A stretch of 64,000 nt of DNA from Bradyrhizobium sp. WSM471 (GTDB taxonomy: Bacteria > Pseudomonadota > Alphaproteobacteria > Rhizobiales > Xanthobacteraceae), in contig NZ_CM001442.1 in NCBI RefSeq assembly GCF_000244915.1, positions 1,550,001 through 1,614,000 on the forward strand, written 5' to 3'. Within the stretch, counting starts at the first letter, position 1; every line of letters begins with the position of its first letter. Below the pieces are notes generated by a model. It saw only the letters and a program-made list of their open reading frames with translations. It did not search any database and was not told the DNA's origin. Below, in pieces: positions 1 to 10,515 of the stretch. A program made the translations under genes and the position numbers.

Positions 1-2
1 AC

Positions 3-641
3 GAGGAAGGCTTCACGCTAATTCAGCGCAAAATATCTTGCGTAAACGAGCGCGATCCAGCTGTTTTACGCGAGAGTTACCAGAAAGAAATGGTTCCTTT
101 CATCAAAGATTACTTCAACGCGTCGTGGGTTGTGGCTCACCAACAATCGTTTGTTGTTCGTCATGGCAGTGGGAAATCAAGTCCGGAAGGATGCGAACCG
201 ATTGTATGGGCTCATCTTGATTTCGCGCCGGTCGCTGGTCCTATGTTTGCCGCCCTTGTGGACCAGTCGGAGGGCGTTCCGACAAGGCCGTATTCTCGAT
301 TGATGATCGCTCAAACTTGGCATGCTCTCTCGCCGCCTCCGCAGGATTTTCCCTTAGCGTTCTGCGACGGCGCCTCCATTCAGGATACCGATAGTGTTGT
401 CGTAAACTACCGTTTCTTCAATACCACAACTAAGTTGTCGGTCATGCATTTCGATCCAGCGCAGCGCTGGTATTACTTTCCAGAGATGACCGCAGACGAG
501 TTCATTCTGTTTAAGGGGTATGATTCCGAGGTTTGCTGCAACTCAATGGCGGCTCACGCGGCATTCGACAATCGTCGCGCCTATCCTAATGCAAAGCCTC
601 GAGTGAGTGTCGAGGGTCGCTTCCTGGTGTACTTCGCTTGA
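3..641 (+). CDS. CmcJ/NvfI-like oxidoreductase, 5' end outside window
   Basis: The reading frame is open from the first bases of the window, so the start lies upstream; the first ATG at 90 is internal. About 212 residues are visible. The C-terminal block [18 protein letters not shown], followed by an AH-A-FDN motif and the ending [12 protein letters not shown], is typical of the CmcJ/NvfI family, which is related to 2-oxoglutarate/iron oxygenases. This assignment is by recognition of the family signature. The substrate cannot be predicted. The stop at 639-641 is followed closely by a decayed ABC transporter ATPase gene. No promoter can be seen because the 5' end is missing. Confidence 0.6.
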   Translation, partial: EEGFTLIQRKISCVNERDPAVLRESYQKEMVPFIKDYFNASWVVAHQQSFVVRHGSGKSSPEGCEPIVWAHLDFAPVAGPMFAALVDQSEGVPTRPYSRLMIAQTWHALSPPPQDFPLAFCDGASIQDTDSVVVNYRFFNTTTKLSVMHFDPAQRWYYFPEMTADEFILFKGYDSEVCCNSMAAHAAFDNRRAYPNAKPRVSVEGRFLVYFA

Positions 642-789
642 GCGGTTGAGGTCTGCTGGAGGGATGCCGTTTCGCGCCGCGCTGCCCGAAGCGCATGTCG
701 GTCTGCGACGACTATCCCCCGGCGACCGACGTCGGCGACCGTCACGTCCTCAATTGCTGGCTCGTAGCGAAGAAGTAACGATCATGGGG

Positions 790-1631
790 CCAAACGGTCG
801 CACTGGTCGGAGAATCCGACTGCGGCAAGACCACCATCGCCAAGCTCGTGCTGAAGCTCGAAACGCCAACCTCCGGCGCCGTGAGCTTCGGTGGGAAGAG
901 TCTCGAGGAGATGTCGCGCAAGGAGATCAAGGATTATCGCCGGCAGGTGCAGGCCGTGTTTCAGGACCTTACGCCTCCCTCAACCCGCGCCTTACGGTGC
1001 GGCGGATCATCGCTGAGCCGATTCTTGCGCACTACAAGCGCGATCGCGCGACACTCAATGCGCGCGTCACCGAGCTCCTGGAGATTGTCGGCCTGCCGCC
1101 GAGGGCGGCCGATCTCTACCCGCATGAATTCTCCGGCGGACAGCGCCAGCGCATCGCGATTGCACGAGCGCTTGCACTCAATCCGCGCATCATCATCCTC
1201 GATGAGCCGATCTCGGCCCTCGACGTGTCGATCCGCGCGCAGGTGTTGAATCTGCTGATGGACATCCAGGAAAAGTTCGGCCTGACATACCTCCTGATCG
1301 CGCATGATCTCGCACTGGTCGAACATCTGTCGTCGCGTGTGGCAGTGCTCTACCTTGGCACCGTGGTCGAATACGGCCAGAGCAGCAAATCTTTACCGCT
1401 CCGAAGCATCCTTACACGCAGGCGCTGCTGGACGCTGTTCCACGTCCCGATCCGGACTACATACCAAAAGCAGCCGATAGCTTCGACGATAGCGGCAGCG
1501 CGCTCGAACCGCCCAGCGGCTGTAAGTTTCACCCGCGCTGTCCACATGCGATGGCGGTCTGCAAGTCGGTGAATCCGGCACTCGTGAAACTCACTGACGG
1601 CCGCGAGGCAGTCTGTGAGCTCACGAACTGA
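790..1631 (+). pseudogene. Oligopeptide/dipeptide ABC transporter ATPase (OppF/DppF type), frameshifted
   Basis: Fragments in three frames add up to the C-terminal ATPase of an oligopeptide importer. The Walker A region reads [13 protein letters not shown], with D in place of the usual glycine. A frame change near 965 leads into [11 protein letters not shown], the signature [14 protein letters not shown] and the Walker B region [13 protein letters not shown] second frame change near 1385 leads into the oligopeptide-binding ATPase C-terminal signature, [12 protein letters not shown], and ends VCELTN-stop. The native start is not identifiable. With at least two frameshifts and a damaged P-loop the gene is very unlikely to work. 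The permease and binding-protein partners are absent from this window. Confidence 0.8.
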
Positions 1632-1932
1632 GTAGAGGTGCGAAGCTCGCCACGGTGCAACGGATCTGCACGTGCCATCCGCTTGCATTTTCACATTCAT
1701 TCCGATCAGGCATTGGAAGGACCAAGTAAGCTCAAGGCGGATGACAGCCTGATTTCCCGACTGCGGCGCACTCGATTCCGAGTCGATAAACTGCCAAATA
1801 TGACAGGGGCCCGCAAGAATACTTGGTGGTCTTGGTAATATGGAGTAAATTCGTTAGCTCAGTTGTTGTACCATGTGTCATCGCCCAGCGACCTTTCCGT
1901 TCTGTTCCGCAAAGTAGAAGTTACGCGACAAC
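1632..1932. other. Intergenic, nothing recognised
   Basis: About 300 bases separate the ABC ATPase relic from the M24-like gene. No RNA gene, repeat or convincing promoter was seen. A tRNA-like string at about 1855 was considered and rejected. Confidence 0.4.
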
Positions 1933-3132
1933 ATGGAGCCTACAACGATGGCAGTCGCAAAAGCGCCGCAGGCCTTCCCAAGAACAGAATATCTGCGCAG
2001 ATTGGCAGCAGTGAAATCGGAAATGGCCCGGCGTGAAATCGATGCACTTATCATTTCGAGTTGGGGCAATATCACTTATCTGACCGGCAACGTGACGCGT
2101 ATGCTGGCTGTGCATGCGCTTGTCGTCTCGATCCAAGATGAAGAGCCGACTCTTATCGTACGCAAGATGTGCGCGCCAGGAGCAGCTCACCAGAGCTTCA
2201 TGGCCCGAGAAAAGATTATCGGCTACTCGGAAAATCTGGTAAGTAAGGCAAATACCGACGGCTACGATGCGGTGATTGATTTCCTCCATGACGTCGGTGT
2301 GGCGCAGGGCGGGATTGGCCTTGAACAGGGCAACCTAATGGCCCCGGCCGTAGAGAAGTTCATAGGGAAATTGCCGCAGGCCCGGATCGTCGATTGCACG
2401 AGAGTGGTGGACTGGATCCGCGGCGTCAAATCAGACCTGGAGATCGCGGTTATGCGCGAGGCTGCCGCGCTTGCTGACGCGGCCGTTATGCGGGCTAGAG
2501 ACGTTATCCGCCCTGGTGTGCGAGAAGCCGATGCAGCAGTTGAGATCATGGCGGCGCAGGTTAATGGCGTTAAGGGCGGTCCCGCTGCGACCGGATTGCG
2601 GCCGCCGTTGATTTCCTCAACCCCGCGCACGGGTACGCCCCATATATTGTGGAGCGAGAGTGTCTTCTGCGATGGCATGCAGATCAACTCGGAAGTCAGC
2701 GGAAATCGGTATAACTATCTTGCAGCTCTTATGCGTACCTTCTCAATCGGTGCGCCTGCCGACCGCGTACGCCGTCTACATGATGCGCAGGTCGCTGCTA
2801 TCGAAACGGCACTCGATCTCATCCGACCTGGACGCACTTGCAGTGAGGTCGCGCACGCCATGTACAGCGCGATTGAGAAGCACGGCTTTCCGAAGGAATC
2901 GCGATGTGGCTATTCCATTGGCATCGAAAATCAATTCACTGCTTGGATTGAACCGACCGCAAGTTTTGGCAGGGAAGATATGACTGTTCTCCAGACCAAC
3001 ATGACCTTTCATCTGATGCTCGGTAACTGGGTTGAGGAGGAGTTCGGCGTTACGGTGAGCGAAACAATCCGCGTAACTGACACGGGTGTTGAGGCGCTGA
3101 CTTGTGCGCCGCGCGAGCTCTTTGTACTCTAG
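1933..3132 (+). CDS. M24-fold (creatinase/prolidase-like) protein without metal ligands
   Basis: This 399-residue protein has the two-domain pattern of creatinase and Xaa-Pro peptidases. There is an N-terminal domain (about 20-160) with ALIISSWGNITYLTGN, and a pita-bread C-terminal domain (about 175-390) with DLEIAVMREAAALADAAVMRA and the ending GVTVSETIRVTDTGVEALT. The usual two aspartates and the GHGIG histidine of M24 metallopeptidases are replaced: NSEVSGNRYNYLAALMRTF and CGYSIGIE appear instead. Loss of metal ligands is known in creatinase, so a metal-independent C-N hydrolase of the creatinase or ectoine hydrolase kind is more likely than a peptidase. Two ATGs, at 1933 and 1948, are possible starts. 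The flanking genes are decayed and give no pathway clue. Confidence 0.75.
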   Translation: MEPTTMAVAKAPQAFPRTEYLRRLAAVKSEMARREIDALIISSWGNITYLTGNVTRMLAVHALVVSIQDEEPTLIVRKMCAPGAAHQSFMAREKIIGYSENLVSKANTDGYDAVIDFLHDVGVAQGGIGLEQGNLMAPAVEKFIGKLPQARIVDCTRVVDWIRGVKSDLEIAVMREAAALADAAVMRARDVIRPGVREADAAVEIMAAQVNGVKGGPAATGLRPPLISSTPRTGTPHILWSESVFCDGMQINSEVSGNRYNYLAALMRTFSIGAPADRVRRLHDAQVAAIETALDLIRPGRTCSEVAHAMYSAIEKHGFPKESRCGYSIGIENQFTAWIEPTASFGREDMTVLQTNMTFHLMLGNWVEEEFGVTVSETIRVTDTGVEALTCAPRELFVL

Positions 3133-3639
3133 TGTCCTGAACCAGAAGTTCCAGGATCACGTCGTGTTTGCTGGGGCATCGTACTGCTGGAAGGTTGGAT
3201 GGAAGCGCGCATGTCATCGGCGGACTTGGTCCATCGGCTGAGTTGGATGCGCGTCTGATCTGGACGCATTGGCAGCGTCGGGCTGACTGCGAACCGGCGC
3301 CTGGATTGGGCGTCTCACCCAACATCGGACGACAGCGTGCTCCGGCGGCAAGACGCAGACGTCGCTCACTTTGGCCACGAAGTGTGGATCGCTTAACAGC
3401 TTGAACGTCACCAGCCAGGGAGGCTGGGCCCTGAATGCCAACAGCGACAGCGCCCTGGGCTTTGGGCCGCTGCGACGTGCCTGCGATGGATGTGAAGTCG
3501 CTCCATGACATGCGGCAAACTTTGATTGCGCTGAGATAGGGCGGCTCGGAGAACGGGGTTTTAGAACGAGCCCTCACCAGAGGCGGGATTGCTCACCGGT
3601 AAGCTATGATGGATCGCGAGCATAATCTGTCGATGACCA
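3133..3639. other. Intergenic, probable decayed DNA
   Basis: About 500 bases with overlapping short ORFs on both strands but no recognisable protein. It leads into a degenerate transposase segment, so it is probably old mobile-element debris. Confidence 0.3.
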
Positions 3640-4100
3640 GGCATGGAGGTCTTACAGATCGGCCAGCGGCACCGTTTAGGATCGGCCCCGCGATCGGTGC
3701 AGGATGCCGATCTCGCGATCAGGCGGCGGCTCAACCGGCTGCATGGGGTTACGGTTCGCCGCATGCTGAAAGATCTGCCCATCGAGCTGTCCCGCCGGCA
3801 TGTAAGGACGCTGACGCGGCGGATGCGGCTCGATGCCGGCCCGCATAACAAAGCCCGAGCCGGCCCAAGATCCCAAGATCTAACCGAACCTGTTGCGCGG
3901 ATTCGAGATCACGCAATCGAACCAAGTTTGGGCGATGGACATCACCTATATCCCGACGGCGTGCGGATTCGTCTATATCGCTTTGGGTGCTGGACTGGGC
4001 GGCGCCCAACACCGCTCAAGCTGGCAATTACGAGTTTTCATCAGCGCGCTCGCTAACTGCGGCATCGCCATCAGCATGGAGGACGGGGACACATAGCGGG
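3640..4100 (+). pseudogene. IS3-family transposase (OrfB) relic
   Basis: Fragments in different frames resemble the integrase-type OrfB of IS3 elements (IS407/IS2 group). LPIELSRRHVRTLTRRM resembles the start of the helical N-terminal region. LLRGFEITQSNQVWAMDITYIP, then a TACGFVYIA stretch, is the first part of the DDE core with the conserved W-x-x-D-I-T-Y. ISMEDG near 4075 matches the later ISM-G box. Several frameshifts separate these pieces and the catalytic D and E are not in one frame, so the gene is dead. No terminal repeats were found. Confidence 0.7.
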
Positions 4101-4913
4101 TCGCGAGCGGCCATGAAGCAGAGTCAGATATGCGGATTCCGGGGCTTATGACAGTGATCGAGACGCGCAGCTTCGATGGATGTACATCTCGAGACTTTTG
4201 ACGGCAGCACGCCGGACTGCCCACTTCGGCCGCTGCCGCCTGCTGCGTTTTCGCCCTGATCAATTGAGGCGGACGTCGAACTGCTCGTCGGCTGCCGGAA
4301 CTATCGTCCGATCGCCAAAGAGAGAGGCTAACGCCACCATTTGCCTTGAAGGTCGACCTGTAGTTCCGGCGTGCTAAGGACGGCGAACACTGTGCGGCTA
4401 CCAATACCTACGAGCGATCGTACCCTGCAAGACTAGCGGCGTAGCAGCTTGGTCGCTGATTGAGGCAAATTGTCGTGCGCGTCGCGCTTGCGAATGATTG
4501 GCTCGACGCACCTGCGTCGCGCCTGGCGTTTGGCTAAGACGTGCGTGCATCGGTTGAATGCCAACTCGTTCCATGAGCCGTTTAACTGTCGAAGCAAGAA
4601 CTCGGTCCTGCCCTCAAAAACGTCGTCGGGTGGACGCGGAGCTCGGAAGCCGGGAGCCACACGTCAATTCGCATCAGAGCAGCAGCAATACGGATCGAAA
4701 TCGAAAAGCACAACGTTGCGGAGGCCGAGCGCGAGCTTGATTGCGCCGGGGTTCCCTAGCCCGGCGCCAGATGATTGCCGGGAGGAAGATCTCGCATATT
4801 TCAGCGCTACTAAGCCCGATCTCATGCTAAGCGTCGGGCGGATTGGACGTTTCGGTCATTTGAAGTGTCGAGCTGACAAAGCACGCCTGCTAAATCTGAG
4901 ATGCAGGCGAGCT
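4101..4913. other. Intergenic, nothing recognised
   Basis: About 800 bases between the IS3 relic and the acyl-CoA synthetase. Only low-complexity, arginine- and serine-rich ORFs occur here, which look like chance frames in GC-rich DNA. Confidence 0.3.
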
Positions 4914-6566
4914 TCAGCGCCAGCGCTTCTCTTCAGTGTCATAGGCGCCGGCACACGGATCTTTCACGGCGGTCAGCTCTCGTTTGAGCACTTTGTTGCT
5001 GGAGGTAGTTCGGGGTAGTGCGCGAGTGAAGGCGATGTACCGCGGCACCTTGAAGGAAGCAAGTCGCGCACGAGCATGATCGAGAATGCGGTGCATGATC
5101 AGATCGTCCGGCGTGATCCCTTTCCTCAGTTCAACGAAAATCTTAGCCTCCTCCCCGCGCTTGAGATCGTGAACGGGCACGGCAGCCACATCGGCAACTT
5201 CTGGAATTTCGCGGATGACAGCCTCCACCTCGCGTGCCGCGATGTTCTCGCCCGAGCGGCGGATCATGTCCTTAATGCGGCCCACCAGCCAATGAAAGCC
5301 GAGGTCATCTCGGCGCATCAGATCACCCGTTTTAAACCATTCGCCCTCAAACAAGGCGGCATTTGCTTCCGGCTTATTCCAGTAGCCCTCAAAAATCCCA
5401 CGCCCTCTCACCCACAACTCACCAATCTCACCGATTGACGTAGGGTTGCCGCCCTCGTTCATCAGGCGCAGTTCCCTAAAGGGCGCGCGAATACCCACGG
5501 ACCCAAAGGGCGCCAATTCGTCGAGCTGGCTCGTCGTTAGTGTGCCGAAGCCGATTTCCGTCATCCCGTAAGCATCTTGAGTGCGCACCCGAAAGCGCTT
5601 TCGAAAGTCACGTGTGGTTTCAGGACTGGAGCCCCAATTCAAGGTGTGCTTCAGGCTTGTTGGCCCGGCTTCGCCAGCGACTTCGGCCTGGCGCGCGATG
5701 AGCTCGGTAACTTGGCACCATTCGATATGGTGCTGCTTGACCCAACCGATGAAGCGCGTTGAGCTGAGCTGCGGAGCCAAGAAGAGCGTCCCACCCTGTC
5801 GATACGATCTCAGAAGATCCCCTTGCGGATCGCCATAGAAGAAGGGTTTCGCAGATAAATACCTTCGGTATGGCTGCTCGTCCCAGCACAGCCCCTGATA
5901 CGAGCTCACGCCCCAGTAGTCGTGGGTCAACATGCAGCCCTTCGGAAAGCCCGTCGTTCCCGACGTATACTGAATGTTCAATAGGTCATCTGGGCGGATG
6001 TCCTCATCTATCGGAGAGTCATCAGCGCTCTTAAGCAGTTTCTCGAGAGTGGTCGTGCTCTCAGAGGGGGGCTCTCCTGCCAGTATTATTCGACCCTTCG
6101 CGAGGTGTTCCGGCCAAGGCTCCATCGACGAAAATACCGGCCACAGGCTCCCTTGGACAACGGCGAAGCTCGACTGTGTATCGGTGAGAACGTATTCGAT
6201 CTCCCGCGGTGTGTATCGCATGTTAATCGGGACCATGACCGCACCGAGTTTCGCAATCGCGAACCACAGGATGGGGAATTCGATGCAGTTTGGCAACATT
6301 ACCCCAATGCGATCGCGCTTGCGTACGCCAAACGCACGCAGCGCATGCGCGAGTTTGTTGGACAACTTGTCCATCTCCGAGTAAGTCGCGCGCTTGCCGC
6401 TCTCGAAAACATCGATGGCAGTTGTTGGCCCGTGCGTTCTCGCCCGCGTCGAAACCAGCTGACCAATAGTAATAGTTTCATACGCCGTTTCCATGGCCTC
6501 TAACTTCGACAACACATTTGCGACGCACTTTTGCAGCTCCGGCGACCTCAACTTTGGAGGGATCAT
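4914..6566 (-). CDS. Acyl-CoA synthetase / AMP-dependent ligase
   Basis: This 550-residue member of the ANL adenylating family would activate a carboxylic acid to an acyl-AMP and then an acyl-CoA. The P-loop-like motif YTSGTTGFPKG is near residue 195, and QDAYGMTEIGFG is the A5 motif. EWFKTGDLMRRDDLGFHWLVGRIKDMIRRSGENI covers the hinge, and the C-terminal NKVLKREL lysine is present. The ATG at 6566 was chosen because AAGGAG lies 7 bases upstream; an in-frame start at 6593 lacks this. A later ATG (METAYETI) also fits family lengths. The substrate is unknown; the fold is shared by fatty-acid, aromatic-acid and crotonobetaine ligases. The gene stands alone between relics but appears intact. Confidence 0.85.
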   Translation of the reverse strand: MIPPKLRSPELQKCVANVLSKLEAMETAYETITIGQLVSTRARTHGPTTAIDVFESGKRATYSEMDKLSNKLAHALRAFGVRKRDRIGVMLPNCIEFPILWFAIAKLGAVMVPINMRYTPREIEYVLTDTQSSFAVVQGSLWPVFSSMEPWPEHLAKGRIILAGEPPSESTTTLEKLLKSADDSPIDEDIRPDDLLNIQYTSGTTGFPKGCMLTHDYWGVSSYQGLCWDEQPYRRYLSAKPFFYGDPQGDLLRSYRQGGTLFLAPQLSSTRFIGWVKQHHIEWCQVTELIARQAEVAGEAGPTSLKHTLNWGSSPETTRDFRKRFRVRTQDAYGMTEIGFGTLTTSQLDELAPFGSVGIRAPFRELRLMNEGGNPTSIGEIGELWVRGRGIFEGYWNKPEANAALFEGEWFKTGDLMRRDDLGFHWLVGRIKDMIRRSGENIAAREVEAVIREIPEVADVAAVPVHDLKRGEEAKIFVELRKGITPDDLIMHRILDHARARLASFKVPRYIAFTRALPRTTSSNKVLKRELTAVKDPCAGAYDTEEKRWR

Positions 6567-6949
6567 CAATGGACTCCTTCTTTTCAGGGGCAAAGAATAC
6601 TGAGAACGCGCGTGCCCTCTACGGTGACAAGCTTCCGATCGCGAGGGCTGAATAAGCCGGTCCAGCAGCCGGGTGACGGAGAAGCGCTCTTGGATAACGC
6701 CACCGCAGCATGCGCCTTAACATTATAGCGCATAGCTCGCACCGGGTGGAACGGCGCACCGGAATGATGCGAATGTTTTTGGACCGTCCAGAGCACCGCC
6801 ATTCAAGTTAACTTCCCATTGCTGCACCTGATCGTAATCATCAGCCTCATAGTGGGCACGACTAGGCGAGTACATCATCACGGAGGATCGAGACACTACC
6901 TACTCTGGCGAGGAGCATGAAGTTGCTCTTTCATGTAGCCAATAATGAG

Positions 6950-7240
6950 CGATGAAGAGGCGCCGTGAGTTCAAGGTCGAAGCGGTCTCACATCTGAAGG
7001 AGAGGCCGATGGCCGCTTAGGACGCGCGTAACCAGCACGTCGACATGAACATTCTCCACATTGGATGAAGCCCTGTGACGTCGATCCGCCGCAGGCGTTT
7101 CCCGGTAATCATCAGAATAAACCCCAAGCAGCAGGAGATTAAACGGCTGCGCCTCGGCCCCATGACCGGCAAGCAGAACGCCAATACTTCGGACCAGCCG
7201 AAGAATCGTGGCCGCTCCTGCGGCTGAGTACTCATCATTT
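6950..7240 (+). pseudogene. IS3-family OrfA relic
   Basis: The segment starts with KRRREFKVEAVSHLKERPM, typical of the N-terminal helix-turn-helix of IS407-like OrfA. It continues in shifting frames with text like PPQAFPGNHQNKPQ and QQEIKRLR, the FPG and leucine-zipper region of OrfA. Stops and frame changes interrupt it. It is not adjacent to a matching OrfB, so it is an isolated relic. The following 400 bases (7240-7650) hold further short frames that I do not recognise. Confidence 0.5.
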
Positions 7241-7934
7241 CACGGGATTGCTGGCCAGATGATATCTATTTGCCCTTCCGTGGACTGCGTGTGCTGGTGG
7301 TCCGCGTGAGGCAGCATTACGAACGTCTGAAGCTGCTCAAGGGCTGGAAGAAAAACATCTGAGGTCTGCCGAGTACTGCATCTTGCCCTCCCAAACGATC
7401 CTGGCCAAAGCATTTGGATCGGATTTCCGGGGTGAGTGGACTGTCAGAGTGGCGGCCGCTTGGCCAGGGCGCACTGTCGCCGTCGCGCTGATACCGAAAG
7501 TGGCAATTTGCAGAAATTAGCGAGATGAACCGCGATTTGGTGCGCGGCAAGTACGCTGGCACCGATTAGACCGACCAGCAGCGCGGCTGCTGAGAATAGG
7601 CTCTAGCCGACCAGGACGGCAAATTGAGATCGGAGTTCCGATCACCATTAACTGGCGCATAAGGGCCACTTAACGCGCCAGAAGTTATCAAGCAGGTTGC
7701 GCACATAGTGCTGATGCACAACGATACCACAAACATTCCGCAGTTCACCAAGCTGGTTGCGAGGCTTGCACCAAACAATTGGTCGTGTCCCCAGGGATGT
7801 TGTAGCTCGGTGGAGCAAAGCCGCCCGGACGCGCGTTACCGATAGCGCCCAGCGGGCGGGCGGCTGCGGTAGTCACCCGCAGTTCTCTGGTAGGATCGGG
7901 TTGCGACAGGCCAACGCAACCGAGGACCCCACCA

Positions 7935-8345
7935 ATGACCGACGATATGATGAACCTGCGCACGGTTGTAGAGAAGACCCCCGAGGCCGATCTGCTGCGC
8001 GAGATGATTGGCTTTGCCGCCCAGCGCCTGATGGAGCTGAAAATCGAAAGCCAGACCGACGCAGCTTACGGCGAGAAAAATCCAAACGCCTGGCCTAGCG
8101 CAACGGTTACCGCGACCGGATCTGGGAGACCGGTGCCGGCGCGGTCGAGCTGCGCACCCCCAAGCTGCGCAAGGGCTCCTACTTCCCGGGCTTCCGGGAG
8201 GCTCGCCGGATGGCCGAGAAGGCGCTCACCGCCGTGGTGCAGGAGGGTTATGTGCAGGGCGCTCGACCCGCTCGGTCGACGATCTGGTACAGGCCATGGG
8301 CATGATCGGCATCTCCACGAACCAGGTCAACCGTCGTCCAGCAGC
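7935..8345 (+). pseudogene. IS256-family (Mutator type) transposase relic
   Basis: The N-terminal quarter of an IS256 transposase is recognisable. MTDDMMNLRTVVEKTPEADLLREMIGFAAQRLMELKIE is followed, after a frame change near 8085, by [34 protein letters not shown] second frame change leads to [16 protein letters not shown]. The remainder of the catalytic domain is missing after about 8345, so this is a truncated, frameshifted relic. Confidence 0.8.
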
Positions 8346-8805
8346 AATGTCTTAGGCAAAGGCGGGAGACTGGTAAAGTTAAACATCTTAGGTGGGCAGT
8401 TGCTGGTGCTGGATATGATCCCTTGCCAATACTAACAGCGAGGCTGTCGCATTCACGACGAATGTCGCGATTCCAACAGTGTTCGTTGCGTTGGCATTAG
8501 ATCTGCGGATGTCTCAATTGCTTGTCACTGTGCGAGATTTCGTGATCGCAGTGACTGGTACGACACTTGCTGGATTGCTTCAGGTCCGTCCGCCCGGAAA
8601 GAAGCACATGCACAGTCGCTCCATCAAGCGAGTATCCGACCGGGAGAAAGAGCGCCTCGCAGCGCGTGACGAAAAGTATGCTTGTTGCATTCGGTCGAGA
8701 ACTTCGCAAGCAAGAGGGACCCGAAGTGGCGCCGAAATCCCCCCCGACAAGTTCAGTCAAACCACGCAGTACCGGCCTGCCTAAATCGGCGGCGCGAGGC
8801 GCCAA
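8346..8805. other. Intergenic region upstream of the LuxR-type gene
   Basis: About 460 bases without a convincing gene. Just before the LuxR-type start there is a short hairpin (GGCGC-GAG-GCGCC). No lux-type inverted repeat was recognised. Confidence 0.3.
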
Positions 8806-9531
8806 ATGGACTTATTTAGCTTCGTCGAATGTGCAAAACAAACGCGATCTCTCAAGGCGTTATTCGATCTTCTTGTGAGCTGTTCGAGCGAACAGGGCTT
8901 CAGTCAAGTGGCTTACGGGTCACTGACCGACACGGGGCCGGCTCGCCTGCCAGAGTATCTCCGAGCCGCGGTGACGGTGAACTTTCCTTCCGATTGGTGT
9001 GAGCGCTATTCTGAACGCAGGTACAATGCCATCGATCCCGTGGTTCGGCGGACGACTATGCTATCGGCGCCGTTTCTATGGGATCGACTCGCCGAGCAAC
9101 ATCAATTGCAACCGGGCGAAACGCGTGTGTTGAATGAGGCCAGAGAGGCCGGCCTGAAGCATGGCGTGACCGTACCACTGTTTGGACCATTTGGACGGCT
9201 ATCCGTCGTATCGTTTGCGTCCAGCTTCGACGATGCCGACCCTGAGCATCGTCTCAGTCATCTGAACGCATTGGCTTGGCAGTTTCATCATGCGTTTGCA
9301 GAGATCGCGCCTTCATCGGAGGGCACATGCCAAATGCAAGTGGCTCTATCCGAGCGAGAGAAGGACTGCCTCCGGTGGGTCGAGGAGGGAAAATCATCCT
9401 GGGAAATCGGGGTAATTCTGAAGGTCAGCGAGAATACGGTCAACTTCCACCTCAAGAACGCAATGCGAAAGCTAGAGACGAACAGCCGTACCCACTGCGT
9501 CGTCAAGGCGATTCGCCACGGTCTTATTTGA
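8806..9531 (+). CDS. LuxR-family quorum-sensing-type regulator (no cognate synthase here)
   Basis: This 241-residue protein has an autoinducer-binding domain at about 15-165 and a LuxR helix-turn-helix at about 175-240. The acyl-homoserine-lactone pocket signature is well kept: a W then Y in WCERYSERRYNAIDP with the D-P pair, a further W in PFLWD, and a glycine in GLKHGVTVPLFGPFG. The DNA-binding part reads LSEREKDCLRWVEEGKSSWEIGVILKVSENTVNFHLKNAMRKLETNSRTHCVVKAI, which is canonical. The start follows a weak AGG. No LuxI-type synthase occurs in the window, so it is either a solo regulator or paired with a synthase elsewhere. Length is normal and no damage is seen. Confidence 0.88.
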   Translation: MDLFSFVECAKQTRSLKALFDLLVSCSSEQGFSQVAYGSLTDTGPARLPEYLRAAVTVNFPSDWCERYSERRYNAIDPVVRRTTMLSAPFLWDRLAEQHQLQPGETRVLNEAREAGLKHGVTVPLFGPFGRLSVVSFASSFDDADPEHRLSHLNALAWQFHHAFAEIAPSSEGTCQMQVALSEREKDCLRWVEEGKSSWEIGVILKVSENTVNFHLKNAMRKLETNSRTHCVVKAIRHGLI

Positions 9532-9732
9532 ATTGACCTACGCGACGCGGGGAGGCGAGCAATGTCACCTCTGGACAACGGCTGCGAGCGGCGTGTTCAT
9601 TCCGATATCGCCTTAGATGCAGCCGCTGTTGACATTAATAGGCTGGCAAGTGGTAAGCGGCGAAGCCGATACCCTTACTTCAGAATTCGAATGGACGTGC
9701 GAAGAAGCCTCCGGCTTGGACTAAGGTTTGGG

Positions 9733-10181
9733 ATGGGATTGGACAGCAAAAAGGACGTCCATTTGGCCGGCTCATCGGGAGGGCCGGTGAGCCGGCTGGA
9801 GGTCCTTCAAGGACCGTCGGGACGCCGCGTGCGTTCGGAGGCTGAGAGAGCTCGGATCGTCGCCGAGAGTCTGCTACCCGGTGCCCAGGTGTCCGAGGTG
9901 GCGCGCAAGCACGGAGCGACACGCTGGCAGATTTGCGATTGGCGACGACGCTTTCGACAGCGAGGCATGTTGGCGCCGTGCGAGGCCTCGCAGTCGACAT
10001 TCGCGCCGCTGGTCTTGGAAAGCGCGTTGGAGGGGGGCACGTTCCGGCGATCAAGCTTGAGATCGCGATCGGCGACGTCGTGCTGCGGACGGACACAGCC
10101 AAAGATGGCGAGCAGCTGTGCCGGGTGATCCGCAGTGCGAGCATCACGATGATCGCGGCCGGTGCCGATCTGAAGATTTAA
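9733..10181 (+). pseudogene. IS66-family TnpA, frameshifted
   Basis: From the ATG at 9733 the frame reads LEVLQGPSGRRVRSEAERARIVAESLLPGAQVSEVARKHGATRWQICDWRRRFR, the helix-turn-helix of IS66 TnpA. A frame change near 10045 moves the C-terminal part, VPAIKLEIAIGDVVLRT-D ending at 10181, into another frame. This is the usual TnpA ending that overlaps TnpB. TnpC, the DDE transposase, is missing, so the element cannot move by itself. Confidence 0.8.
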
Positions 10182-10515
10182 ATCGCGACGCGGCCGATCG
10201 ACTTCCGCTGTGGCCACGATGGACTTGCGGCGAGGGCGCAGGAGATGCTTTGCCTCGACCCTCTCCGCGGCGCAGCCTTCGTGTTCCGATCGAAACGAGC
10301 GGACCGGATCAAGATTTTGGTCTGGGATCGAACGGGCCTGGTGTTAGTTCACAAGCGCCTCGAAGGCTGCAAGTTCGTTTGGCCAAACGATCGCAGACGG
10401 CGTGATGCGCATATCGCCAGCGGTGTTCGCAGCCCTGTTCGCAGCCCTGTTCGAAGGGCTGGATTGGAGGTTAGTCCGCCCGGAAGACGCGCGGCGTCCC
10501 CAGGAGGCTGGATAA
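10182..10515 (+). pseudogene. IS66-family TnpB (IS66 Orf2), damaged
   Basis: The frame reads TRPIDFRCGHDGLAARAQEMLCLDPLRGAAFVFRSKRADRIKILVWD-TG, the diagnostic core of IS66 TnpB. The expected start codon is lost: an in-frame TAA sits at 10179-10181. A frame change occurs near 10385, after which ISPAVFAALFAALFEGLDWR ends the protein. A short tandem duplication, GTTCGCAGCCCT repeated, around 10428-10455 adds residues in this last part. Confidence 0.78.

Noticed and set aside
1850..1890. tRNA-like string TTAGCTCAGTTG
   Set aside because: No acceptor stem, anticodon arm or T-loop sequence (GGTTCGAATCC) can be placed around it.
10428..10455. Tandem GTTCGCAGCCCT duplication
   Set aside because: It is a local slippage duplication in a dead IS66 gene, not a structured repeat array.
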